DNA of 64,000 bases from positions 62,001 to 126,000 of the forward strand of contig CANTFL010001283.1 of NCBI GenBank assembly GCA_947650285.1, given 5' to 3'. The translations under genes were made by a program, and so were the position numbers. The DNA is from Hyaloperonospora brassicae. Taxonomy: Eukaryota > Oomycota > Peronosporomycetes > Peronosporales > Peronosporaceae. This document shows, piece by piece, positions 20,713-30,760 of the stretch. Positions within the stretch are counted from its first letter, which is position 1; each line of letters starts with the position of its first letter. The notes under the pieces were generated by a model, which was given only the letters and a program-made list of their open reading frames with translations, was not told the DNA's origin and ran no database searches.

Positions 20713-22420
20713 ATGGACTTCGTCTTCAGTTTTCCCGAAGACTACCACAAGAATAATGGTATTCTTGTGTTTGTTGACCGATTCAGCAAGATGGTCCATC
20801 TTGCTGCTGTCCCTGAGTCAATCAAGGCTCAAGGTTGTGCTCGTGTCTTTCTAGACACGGTCTTTAGACTCCACGGGTTACCCCGTGAACTCGTATCCAA
20901 CCGTGACCCTCCGTTCACGGCGGCATTTTGGCAAATCGTGTTCCGTTCTCTTGGAACACGATTGAAGATGTCTACTTCTGACCATCCCTAAACAGATGGT
21001 CAGACGGAACGTGCGAACCGTGTCCTCGAAGAGATCCTTCGAGTATATGTCCACTCGTTTCCGAGTTGGAGAGACTTCCTTCCAATAATGGAATTCGCCA
21101 TCAATAATTCGGTGCATGATTCCACACAGCACACACAGTTTTACGTGAATGGTTTACGCCATCCACGTGTGCCCGCCCTTCTAGAGTGTGACTCTTGGAT
21201 AAGGGGGCGAGGGACTCGCTCGAGCGAAAACCGTTTTGGCTCTTTCTCATCACGTGTCGACGCTAACGTCGTCACGTATGATGCCGATGTCGATCAGGCC
21301 GGCATCGATGAAGAAATTCACCTCAATAATAGCGGCAACGCTGTTATTGACTCGAATGATGATGACGATGCTGGTATATTCAGCATCGTCAACGATTATT
21401 CCAGCGAGGAAAACGACAACCTCACTGAAGAAGAGAAGAATCTCTTAGCAGTGCGCACGAAGCGCACTGAAAGACACAACAGCGAGTCAGCAGAGAACTT
21501 CCTGTTGCACTCGAGAGGCGGTAGTCCGTTTCGTTCAGGACTCCATCGCAAACGCGGTGGACCTCCAGAAACGGAACGCACACAAGAATCGAAGAGCAAA
21601 TGTTCTATCGCTTAAAGTTAACGACCTAGTACTACTGTCTACGGTAAACTTACCTGTACATACAGTCACTAATGTCGGCAGTAGTAAACTACTGCCAAAA
21701 TGTATTGGTCCCTTTCGTGTGTTGCACCGCAAGGGCAATGCATTCACGATTGAGTTGCCTCGCAGGATGCGCACGCATCCTACGTTTTATGTTGACCGTC
21801 TCCGCCCGTACCATCAGTACGAGGTCTCTTGCGAGAACGGAGATAACCGGCGCGCTCCAGTATCCCAAACAGATTCTTATGATCACGGACCGAACACTGA
21901 AGTTAATCCTTCGTCGAAAATATTTAATTTTTCATCGACGCGGCTACGCGACGAGCCGTCTCGAGCTCGTCGCGCAAATGACTTCTCTCGCGTTCACTCT
22001 CAAGCTGAGCGGCCGCGAATTCCGATCGGTCCTTTTCCCGATCGGATTGAAGACGTCGCACGTCTGACTGCAAGACGTGTCGACGATCGTTTTCGTGATC
22101 GACTTCCTCCCTCAGCTCGGTCAGGTAACGCTCGCGGTTACCCAAAGTCTCGTGCAGGCCCGGCGGATGAGCCGGACCTTGTCTTTCCACCGCCACCAGA
22201 ACCACTATTGGACCCCTACGGTGGTCAACGCTTTCTTGTGGAGCGTATCTTAAACCACCGTGGCGATTCAGAATCAATTACGAGTTACCTCGTCCGGTGG
22301 CGTGTGTACCCAGCTTCCTTTGACAGCTGGAAACCTCGTTCTCAGCTGATGGCTGACGTTGAAGGTCTCAACCACCACTATGACGAGACTCATCCGATAG
22401 GTCCTCGGGCCCATCGGTAA
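20713..22420 (+). pseudogene. Element 4 integrase core, GPY/F and chromodomain
   Basis: Continues the pol frame: MDFVFSFPEDYHK holds the first Asp. Next is ELVSNRDPPFTAAF, where the second catalytic Asp is Asn (codon 20,899-20,901). TAA follows at 20,989, then TDGQTERANRV with the Glu. The frame shifts near 21,510. From there to 22,420 come NDLVLLSTVNLP, SKLLPKCIGPFRVL (GPF) and a chromodomain (GGQRFLVERILNHRGD, YLVRWRVYPASFDSWKPRSQ). An acidic insert (about 21,300-21,440) precedes the shift. Missing Asp, stop and shift make integration in cis unlikely. Confidence 0.85.
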
Positions 22421-23401
22421 ACACGCGCATTGGCGCTTGTAGACGGATTGCAAGTTTGCAATCGCGTCACGCATCTCAGCCGAGATGTGTGCCCTTCCCC
22501 AGGGCGAACTTAGGGAATATACGTCCCTATGCGCACGCTGCAAGTTGTCAACACAACTTGCACAAGGATCTCCCCATGTGAGGCAAAGAATGCCTGCCTC
22601 ACTCGATAAACAGTGCAACCGGTACCTAGCACCGGTTGGCGTTCGCTTTTCGAACCTGAGGCGTGTCGCCTCAAGTTTCTTGAGCCACCCTTCTCGTCTA
22701 AAACTCTTTACGTTTTGGACGAAATCGTTAAACGCAGCCAAAAGCGAGGCCTTGTCACGCTTTTGGTTGTCGTTGTACCATCGATGTCTAAGAAAGATAT
22801 CGAGATAAAAATCTTCCTCAGCGCGAAAGTTCTTTGCGCTGGAACTCAAGCCGTGAAGCTCAGTTGCATCGAATAAGGGTATTCGATGGTGTGAACTTGT
22901 CTCGTGAGACAAGCCATCGATGAGCCGTTCGGGCAGACGCCACGGCTTCGGCTCAACACGCTTCACAGTGGCACCTCTGTCGGTACCACGGCTCCCAGAT
23001 TGATGACATCTCACGCCATCGTCATCACGCTCGTGCGAAGAAGCACGAGTTGGCGGTGGTAAGGAGTAATATTCCTCACCAATCTGATCACGTTCATCAT
23101 CACTGCCGAACGGACTGTGTCGCAACTCACGAGTCCGTTCGTTCGGCAGTGGCCTTGGCGAATACTGAGGCGTCGCCGGTGATAGAGACGCCTCTGAAAC
23201 ATTGCCCGAGTCAGACACGTCTGACTCGCCAGAGCAGATGACCTCATTGTCGCGGTCATCATGCGCACGCGGTGTTGTACCGCGTGCACCTGCAGCACTT
23301 GTTTCTGCAGGCGGAGAAGGAACAGCAGACGACGAATCGTCTGCCGCAGAGGCTGGCACAGCAGCGGGCTGTGCGGGTCTTGAGTCACCTCGCATTGACA
23401 T
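22274..23401 (-). CDS. Element 4 antisense ORF, 375 aa, unknown function
   Basis: Uninterrupted ATG-to-stop ORF on the strand opposite gag-pol, between the chromodomain and the 3' LTR; its ATG is 130 nt from that LTR. It overlaps the chromodomain end tail to tail by 147 bp. Residues 1-130 are low-complexity Pro/Ser/Ala/Asp/Glu. From about 150 on it looks globular: EPKPWRLPERLIDGL, FLRHRWYNDNQKRDKASLLA, FRREGWLKKLEATRLRFEKR. A Cys/His cluster follows (HCLSSEAGILCLTWGDPCAS, then C at the next position) that could bind zinc. No family recognised. The 3' LTR or the stretch just inside it would have to supply an antisense promoter. Confidence 0.68.
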   Translation of the reverse strand: MSMRGDSRPAQPAAVPASAADDSSSAVPSPPAETSAAGARGTTPRAHDDRDNEVICSGESDVSDSGNVSEASLSPATPQYSPRPLPNERTRELRHSPFGSDDERDQIGEEYYSLPPPTRASSHERDDDGVRCHQSGSRGTDRGATVKRVEPKPWRLPERLIDGLSHETSSHHRIPLFDATELHGLSSSAKNFRAEEDFYLDIFLRHRWYNDNQKRDKASLLAAFNDFVQNVKSFRREGWLKKLEATRLRFEKRTPTGARYRLHCLSSEAGILCLTWGDPCASCVDNLQRAHRDVYSLSSPWGRAHISAEMRDAIANLQSVYKRQCACLPMGPRTYRMSLVIVVVETFNVSHQLRTRFPAVKGSWVHTPPDEVTRN

Positions 23402-23520
23402 ATTAACTATGCGAGGTCAAGCGGAAAGTGAATGGAACGGACCCAACAAGTGCTACCTATCCCAAAGGTTCTCAATGAGTGGCCACCATATTTTCGATAG
23501 TCACACGGTGACTTTCAGTT

Positions 23521-23530
23521 AAGGGGGTGA
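23521..23530 (+). other. Element 4 polypurine tract
   Basis: AAGGGGGTGA directly before the 3' LTR (TGTAACGGGG), the usual primer for plus-strand DNA synthesis. Confidence 0.75.
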
Positions 23531-23921
23531 TGTAACGGGGCAGCCCGTTACATGGAAATTGTCATTTAGAAGATAATGACAATAAAGAATATTATGTTGA
23601 ATATTCTTTGAACAATATCACCAAAGTGTTGATATTGAAGGGTCGACCAAAGAGTTTGCTCATTGGTTGATATCTTGATGATATCAACCCACCAATCGCC
23701 GCAAGACGCGCGCAATGAGTGGTGACGAGACGTCACCATACACTCAGTTATATTAGTATAATTAAGTTAAGTCAAACAGAGAGACAGTGGTTAAAGACTT
23801 ATTTATATTAATATAGCAGTTCTACTTTTGCTTTACCTACGCTTCCTCGTTTGCCTCGTGTACGTCTGTCGGGCGGACCAAAACCCTTGCGTTAGTTCAC
23901 GCAAGGGTGTGCCCCGTCACA
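23531..23921 (+). repeat. Element 4 3' LTR (391 bp)
   Basis: TGTAACGGGG to CCCCGTCACA. It differs from the 5' LTR at roughly 16-20 positions, mostly in the first 50 bp. Where the two differ, the AATATCACC arm (3' LTR) and GGTGATATT arm (5' LTR) pair perfectly only when taken from opposite copies. Confidence 0.92.
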
Positions 23922-24199
23922 TCAATCGCCTGCGATCAAGTTCAACAGATCCTTATTACCGGTAATCAAACCGTTTTGCGACTTTGATACACGCGATTAG
24001 GTCTGTAAAAATTCGATCTCCATACTCACAACAGATACCGCCTTTTTACCTTCTCCTTCATCCTCCCTGTATGTGATCTTTCCACCCTCCTATGCAACCT
24101 CGTTGTACTTCACCTCAAGTCAACGACCTGACCATCACTCACCCGCATCTCCCTCTTCGTGCGAGTGCATCACTTCCAAATAAAAATTTCTTCACACGA

Positions 24200-24640
24200 T
24201 AGCGGTCTCATTCTTGTGTCAACGCTGCACAGTTATAGTTGGCTTCGTTCACCCATGACGGATCGTCATAACCTTTCCAATCGACCCTAAACTGTTCAGG
24301 CACACTGTTATAACGTGTACGTCATCCGGATTGCATGCCGTTTATTCTCTCTACTTCGTACTCGTCTTCTTCCAGACCTCCTACCCATCTTTCTTCTGGT
24401 AATAGAGCTTCGTCAAAGTCCACTCGATCCGCTTCGTCGACTCTCAGTCGTTCCATCGCTCCATCTGGAAACAGTCGTACAAGTTTCAGCTTCGAAACAC
24501 GTACCACTGAAAAGACTTAGTAGGGCTGCCTGCTACTTTAAATCTTACAAGCGTGATCCCCGCACTTGTCGATCACTCGAAACGGTCCGTGCCACATATG
24601 TGCCAATTTGCTATCGTACCCCTACTTTACTTGCCTGGAA
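24200..24640 (-). pseudogene. Element 2 GPY/F and chromodomain remnant
   Basis: ADRVDFDEALLPEERWVGG followed by LEEDEYEVERINGMQSG (24,507-24,322) is the chromodomain lead-in and first strand. In broken frame, DWKGYDDPSWVNEANYNC follows toward 24,240. It lines up with the left edge of the window in element 1. Confidence 0.7.
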
Positions 24641-25440
24641 ATAGCCAGACCTGCGGTCCACCGCATAGATCCAGCACACAGTGATCCTAAATCTGCTGAT
24701 CGCGCTATCTTGCATTGCTTCCTTCAGTTAAAATTTTACCATTGCTCTTGGTCGTTGGTATTGGCGTTGTATGCCATACACCTATCCTCGTGGATCTCGG
24801 TCTCGCTATGCGTTACTCCCTAGAGGTAACGTGGCTGCTAACGTGGATCGGGGGTCCCAACCGTGTATTAAATAAAATGAGGTGTCACCACGAATCCGAT
24901 CGTGTGCGGTGTTGACCGCGTATGTCAATCGTTCGGCATATTCATCTCAATCTCTTTGGTTATCGTCCGACACATACATCTTGATCGCTTTAGGTAACGT
25001 CTGTACCATGCGCAGTGCTGTGCCGTTTGCTTGTGGCCTATAAGCCATAGTAGCTCGGTATTTCTGACCCACGATCCGATTAACGCACGAAAGAAATCGG
25101 GCATAATTCTAGGCTCTCGATCATTACGGATTCCTTCACTTGCGTCAAACCTTCCGAACACATATTCAGTTTAACCTTTAAATCACAAAACGTAATTATT
25201 ATTATGGCCCCAGATCCCCAGAATATATATTTTAAACCATGCATGACGTAATAGTCAGCGTCATGAGCCACTGCGTGCATAACAACAGAGTGGACTTAAT
25301 CATGTTTCATTCTGGTAAAAATTCTGACGGGATCATTACAAGTTTTCTATACAAAAGTCCTCTGCCAACTCATTAATCGTAGTTATGGGTATCGTTTGCG
25401 CTGTTTGTGTACCACTCGCCTTTGCAACCACATATCCAAA

Positions 25441-26680
25441 GGATACGTAGGTGTGATGGAGTGGTGATCGCTCGTTTCGTGAGACGATCGCGACTTTCCA
25501 CTGGCGCCAGGGCGACCGACTTACGGAGAGGGTACCCCGATTCCGTGCTCTGTGTTGTCTTACTCACCTTGTGTGCCCGTCGGTGGGGCGGGTTGCGCTC
25601 TTCTTGGTGGACTTGAGCTGAGGCTGAGCTTGACCATTTAAGGGATAGATGTTGATCGAGTAAAAAAAAATTGTTAAGTCAGACGTAGAGGCAGATTAAG
25701 TGAAAAATTTTCACTCCGTCGCGTGTATACATGGTCTCTCTCCCAGAGTTGCCTTTGTCCAGGGGTGATGCTTGATTCACGAGCCTTCTGACCACTTAAG
25801 CCGTCTCGCGATCTAAAATCTGAACCGCTAGGTTCCCTGCGTCCGATCGCAGTTGGGGGGTGAGAATCGACTATCCGCCTGGCCACACAATTTAAGGGAG
25901 AATTTCGCAGAGAAGCGGGTAACTCCGCTCGACGAGAGGCCAAATTTCCTACCCTGGAAAAATCGACGCGTGTCTTTCGTTGCGCGTTCAATTCTATAAA
26001 TGTCAACATCCCAAATCCAAAACCTATGACTATGCATATTTTTTTGATAGATCACTGTTGCATCTATGTAATTCACTTCTTGCATCATGTGGTCCACAGA
26101 ATATACCCGGGTAGCAGACCTCTCCGTAGTGGATCGCTGTGTAGCGGATCGCTAGGTAGTGGATAGCTCAGGTAGTGGATCGCGGTATGTGGTCCGCAAT
26201 AATTATGCGCACACACGATCATGCATTACACACCCAGGATAGATCGTGGTCATCTCTCGACGCTCTAATCGGGCATCCACCGTCGAATTGCTGTCACTCC
26301 TAAGACTTCGCATGTTTTATGACTGACGATCCACTTCTCCAGCCTTGATTTATATTATCCCATTATCCATTGTCTTTATCAATCACGTAATCTAAACGTT
26401 GTGTACCTCTCCAGTGATCCCGTCCTTGTAACTTGATGATGCAATCCCTTGATCGCGGATCGTGACCGGTCAGTCGTCGATCCTTGGCTAAACGACTTAT
26501 CGAAATTTAGGTAGATCAATCCGCATTACTTCAAAATTCGTTTACTGTCACTTAGTCATTCAATCACATTACTCGTGACAACGGGCCCATCTCCGAGCCT
26601 CCTCCACCAATCAATTTATTATAGCACTTATTGAGGTTCGCACGATCTACCTTTACATCATTCTTTCTCTGCGCTTCTCA
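25441..26680 (-). mobile_element. Insert in element 2 sharing sequence with the long-LTR element
   Basis: Element 1 continuity breaks at 25,440 and resumes at 26,681. Part of the insert (about 25,500-25,600, minus strand) matches 44,190-44,265 of the long-LTR element D1 (ACCGACGGGCACACAAGGT and following), so it is probably a fragment of that family in reverse orientation. The rest is unassigned. No ORF with a known motif. Confidence 0.5.
26100..26200. repeat. Short degenerate tandem repeat, GTAGTGGATCGCT type
   Basis: Five imperfect copies of a 16-19 bp unit resembling GTAGTGGATCGCT between about 26,110 and 26,200 inside the insert. No coding role is seen. Confidence 0.7.
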
Positions 26681-27269
26681 ACTTGGGACCAGATCAGCAG
26701 CTCCGTGTTCCCTTTGGAAGATAGCGGCAAAGAAGGAATATGATTCATCGTCTTCATCTGAAAAGGGTACTTTTACTGTATTTTATTTGGAAAGCCACTA
26801 CGATCGCAGGGGCTTCCTTTACCTGTCTCATTATCCACACACTCCCACATACCGTCATACACGTTGATACAGACCTCTCCAGTGAAACTTCGCCCTGATC
26901 CGCTACCACGTTTGGCGTATACCCTGGTTACCGACCTCTAAGCTGGTATGGTAGTGATGTTATAACTCCTGCTGCAATAACTCTGGGATTACTAACCGGA
27001 ACATCTCTACGCGATCTTCTGACTTTGTGGCTGATCTGGGACAAAAGAGCAACAACTCGTCCTAATCGACTCAATACTCCAGCGCGATCAAAGCACAAAA
27101 TTTCACATTCGCTGATTAAATCGTAAATACATTCCTAGTCAGATAGATCTTTAAATTAGATATACAACTCTCTTCATCTTGCGCTTTTTGATCCTCTCGA
27201 TTCGTATCTCATGTACGATCTCCTTTTGGACAATTTGTGGTAGGCGACGTCGTCAGGCGGCAGCTCGGG

Positions 27270-28110
27270 TGAGTGCAGCTACTCGCACCCTCTGATTCTT
27301 CTTGCGGGGTTACAGTATCACGTTTAGCCGGTTCAGAGTTACTAGATCTTGGCGATCTTGGTCATCAATCACTATCCGACCGTTCTCCGTTTGTAAGATT
27401 GTCACTCCTTAACCGGTCTATGCTCGCTATCCAATCGCGTACCACATGTATAACTCATGCTTGGGCTAGGACCATAGATTCTCTACCGCTTTATGTCTCT
27501 GCAGTTCTAGACTTCGTACGTTGCAATCGATCTCTTCACGCATCTGTCTGATCACCAAATTTCAATCTCCACATATGATCACCCGTCCCCTGCTATGATC
27601 TGTCAACAAAATTAAAGCACAAAAGTAGTCATCTATACTCTGTCTCGCTGAAAGTTAGATCAGGGACGAACTTAGACGCGGCAGCCACAACCTTTCATCC
27701 TAATAATCTCCATTGAATCGTGCTATATGCCCTATTCTTCTTCTTCTTTACTCTAGCAGACCCGTCAAAACTAGTCACCCCGAGATTTTCTTCCTCCTCG
27801 ACCGTAGGTGGAGGCATACTGATCGTTTGTCGCGATCATTTCTTTAGCGCGATCGCGATCAACATCTCGTCCACTTCTTGCCGAGGGAATATACTCGCCG
27901 CCAGAGTACCCAGTACCTCATCTTCACCCTTCTCGCATCGACGAAATTCGAATGTCCAGTTTGATAGCAATGCGACCCATCGTCATGATCTCCCGATGAG
28001 TCCTGAAGATTGGAGCAACCATACCAAGGTTCAATAACGAGTCAACACGGTGATCTAGAAGAAAATACAGCATTAAAGCAAATGTTTAGCATCCTTAACA
28101 ATGCTAGCAC
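27270..28110 (-). pseudogene. Element 2 RNase H pair, heavily decayed
   Basis: The nucleotide sequence runs parallel to element 1 from about 1,600 to 2,410 (for example ACCGTAGGTGGAGGCATACTG near 27,802 against the same text near 2,113). Hence both the gypsy RNase H and the second RNase H were present. No long frame remains. It ends where the solo LTR begins. Confidence 0.6.
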
Positions 28111-28120
28111 CCCCTTAGGT

Positions 28121-29045
28121 GGTGTATAGAATTTCCAAACGTGGTATTCCATACTTTTGATCGATTACAGGTGTGGCGAACCCGACGAAGGAATCTGAAT
28201 TACATCGAATTTTGCGAATCTGAAATCGACTAGTCAATACACGAAGATTCAAGACTCGGCGAGCCAAGAATGATGAGCCAAGACATGGCGAGCCAAGTCG
28301 TGATTATACAGCACTACGATGAATGTCCATCTCACTAAAAAATTCGTATAGAACGACTGGGGGGCGAAGGAGAACCACTTAAGATTCCTTTTGCAATCGG
28401 GAAGAGAAAAGATATAATCAGTACAGAACAGAACTTTTAAGTCCAAGACACGTGTACACGTTTTAGGTACGTTCTGCGTAGGCTGGATTATGCCTGCGGT
28501 CAAGTCTCGAGAAGGATATATTGTAGAGGTCTCGATTGGAAACGTCAAGAGTTAAGTCGGAACGGGGTGGGAACTACTTGCTTCCAGGCAAAGATAAGTC
28601 TTGTCTCACGGCGAGTCGGTAACCCATCAGACGGCACCGCTTTGAGCCTCGAGAACGACAAGACGGTCACCCAACAGAAGGCACTGTCCAAAGTCTCGTC
28701 AAGCGACGATCCAGTAAGTCTTTCAACAAGGACACCGTAAGCCTTCCAGCTGGTCGTATACTGCGCCCGGTGACCCGTAAACGCGTGAAAATGCCGACAT
28801 TTACACATTGGTAAGAGTTCACAGGAGTAGAGGAACGGAATATGCTGAGCTCAGGCAGTATTATATAAACGAGTGTGAGCGGTTGGAGATATTCAGCTAG
28901 GCAAGATCCACAAATGAACCCAAAGGGGCAAACCGCGAAGGGAATTGACCCGACTTACAAGCCCAACTGCGCTGACTATCTCGGCGATTATTGTTCTGTT
29001 ACGTTGATAATGTGTTTTTACAGATCTGACTTCCTACTATACCAA
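28121..29045 (+). repeat. Solo LTR of the element 5 family
   Basis: Shares most of its sequence with the LTR at 45,004-46,021 and with the reverse complement of the element 5 LTRs: GGCGAACCCGACGA near the start, the GAGCCAAG repeats, and GCTGAGCTCAGGCAGTATTA. It is about 925 bp, with fewer 15-bp repeat units than element 5. It sits between the RNase H and RT remnants of element 2. Ends are approximate. Confidence 0.75.
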
Positions 29046-29760
29046 AATTGCTTAACATCGACTGGCCGCATCGAGTGAGCAAACCTTTTGGTAATTTTTG
29101 AGCTCGGTCATAAGATTGTCGACTAATGGCATTGCGTAATGATGCTGAACGTGACAGCGTTGAAGAGTTTGTAATCGATGCATAAATGGATGTCAACGCC
29201 ATTATTCTTTGGGACAATCACTATGGCCGAAGCCATGGACTCCAAGAAAAAGAAATCAGTCATTCCGTCAACAATTCTTTCAATAGCTCGTACAGCTTCG
29301 ATAGATGACGTAGTGGAACCCGTATGGCCCGTTGCTTGATGGTATCATGGCCTTGGATGTCGATATTACACACTAATCCGTATGCTGGAGCTGGTAGAGC
29401 GTTACCACTAGAGATCATGATTCCTGGGACAATCACTATGGCCGAAGCCATGGACTCCAAGAAAAAGAAATCAGTCATTCCGTCAACAATTCTTTCAATA
29501 GCTCGTTCAGCTTCGATAGATGACGTAGTGGAACCCGTATGGCCCGTTGCTTGATGGTATCATGGCCTTGGACGTCGATATTACACACTAATCCGTATGC
29601 TGGAGCTGGTAGAGCGTTACCACTAGAGATCATGATTCCTTCTTGTTTCTGCAATACACTAACCAATTTCGCTCGTTGGCCTTCTGTATAGACCGTGCAT
29701 ATCACATTGTCCTCGATGTAATCCAGTTTTTTGGTGCTAACTCAGTGAGATCCGGTAAGA
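29046..29760 (-). pseudogene. Element 2 RT N-terminal fragment with internal duplication
   Basis: SGNALPAPAYGLVCNIDVQG and RAIRVPLRHLSKLNELLKEL are RT lead-in sequences shared with element 5 (55,893-55,312). LCIDYKLFNAVTFS follows in another frame near 29,180-29,120. A 215-bp tandem duplication (29,211-29,640) repeats part of it and shifts frame. The remainder of RT, including the YIDD box, is gone. Confidence 0.75.
29211..29640. repeat. 215-bp direct tandem duplication
   Basis: Copy 1 29,211-29,425 and copy 2 29,426-29,640, identical except for two bases seen by eye (TACAG/TTCAG and GGATG/GGACG). 215 is not a multiple of three, so the copy is frame-shifting. Confidence 0.92.
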
Positions 29761-29779
29761 ACGCGAGTTCTTGAGCATA

Positions 29780-30760
29780 ATGTACGAGGCTGATGTCGCT
29801 AGCGATAAGCTCAAAGTCTTACGTATCAACTGAGGGAGGTGTCGATAGGTCATCCGTACTCGTTGCATCGAACTCCGTTAACGCACAAAGGCAGATGTGA
29901 TCGAGGTCATCAAACTGCGCTCCGTTACTGTCTGTCGTCGTATCACCTTCGTCTCGCGATTCGTCGAGTCGATTGGCGGGAACCGTTCCGATATCAGCTT
30001 GACTTTCTTCCGCGCACGACTCGTCGAGTTAAGCTGAAAAGAATAGGTCGATGTCATTACTATGTCTCCCCGTGCATGTTGCCGAGCACAATTTGTTCAC
30101 AGAAGTAGTTTTTGTGAAGTGTCGTCCAATGGACGTTGCGTCGTCCAGTAACGTGTTGTTCGTCGTCTCATGGGCACGAACCACCTCGGTATGGGTTGTT
30201 TCATTATCATTTCACTCTATGGGTATGTCGACTCCTCCGTCAGAAGCGTTGGTTTTGTCGTTGCACACTTGATCTTCTCGTCGTAATATTCATGTAGGTC
30301 GTGTGTTAGCTCAACGCTCGACAGCAGGTGGTTGTTGTTGACTCAGCCATTCCGCATACTGTTGCTATTATTTCTTAAGCAACCGTCCGTCCATCACGTT
30401 TTCATATGCTAACACCTGCCAGTCGTGATACTTATTCGCATTAATTCTGACGTAACAGTCTTCCCGGGGTAGCACTTCGTGTGGTGGCCATATCAAGACC
30501 GGGTAGTGCGCTGTCCACGATGCTTTTCTCGTCGATATGTTCGTCAGCCGTACTCTCGTTGTCTTACCTTTCTTTTCGTACATCACAGTCGGCACAAGTG
30601 AAGAGAGTAGGCGAATCCATGACTCATAAGTTTATTTGTTGGGTTGCTTCCGTTGTAGCTGGAACGCTTCGTACATACGGCGCTCGACATCCAGTTATTC
30701 CTGCCTCTTCTTTAGCGAGGATATCTTCATCCTCGCAGTAAATTTATCGGCGATGCTGTA
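29780..30760 (-). pseudogene. Element 2 protease-RT linker
   Basis: TRVRLTNISTRKASWTAHYP and YHDWQVLAYENVMDGRLLKK (30,595-30,368) match the linker of element 5 (56,710-55,874) closely. The rest is in broken frames. No catalytic motif. Confidence 0.65.

Larger units (their letters stand above)
15951..23921 (+). mobile_element. Element 4: near-complete Ty3/gypsy element with chromodomain and antisense ORF
   Basis: 5' LTR 15,951-16,343, primer site 16,346, gag 16,388-17,542, pol 17,623-22,420, antisense ORF 23,401-22,274, purine tract 23,521-23,530 and 3' LTR 23,531-23,921. The LTRs are about 95% identical by eye. Pol carries only three stops and one frameshift. Flanks are not duplicated (ATTAT left, TCAAT right), so one side has been rearranged since insertion. 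The whole element is packed with short perfect inverted repeats (see findings). Confidence 0.93.
24880..27100 (-). pseudogene. Element 2 integrase, interrupted twice
   Basis: The minus strand has ASEGIRNDREPRIMPDFFRA (second Asp) in 25,161-24,925 and the Gly-x-Ala-Glu segment near 25,030. The zinc-finger side resumes beyond 26,681 with text parallel to element 1 at 990-1,260. Two insertions (about 25,172-25,372 and 25,441-26,680) split the core. Confidence 0.65.

Noticed and set aside
15951..23921. Target-site duplication for element 4
   Set aside because: The flanks ATTAT and TCAAT do not match, so no duplication is claimed.
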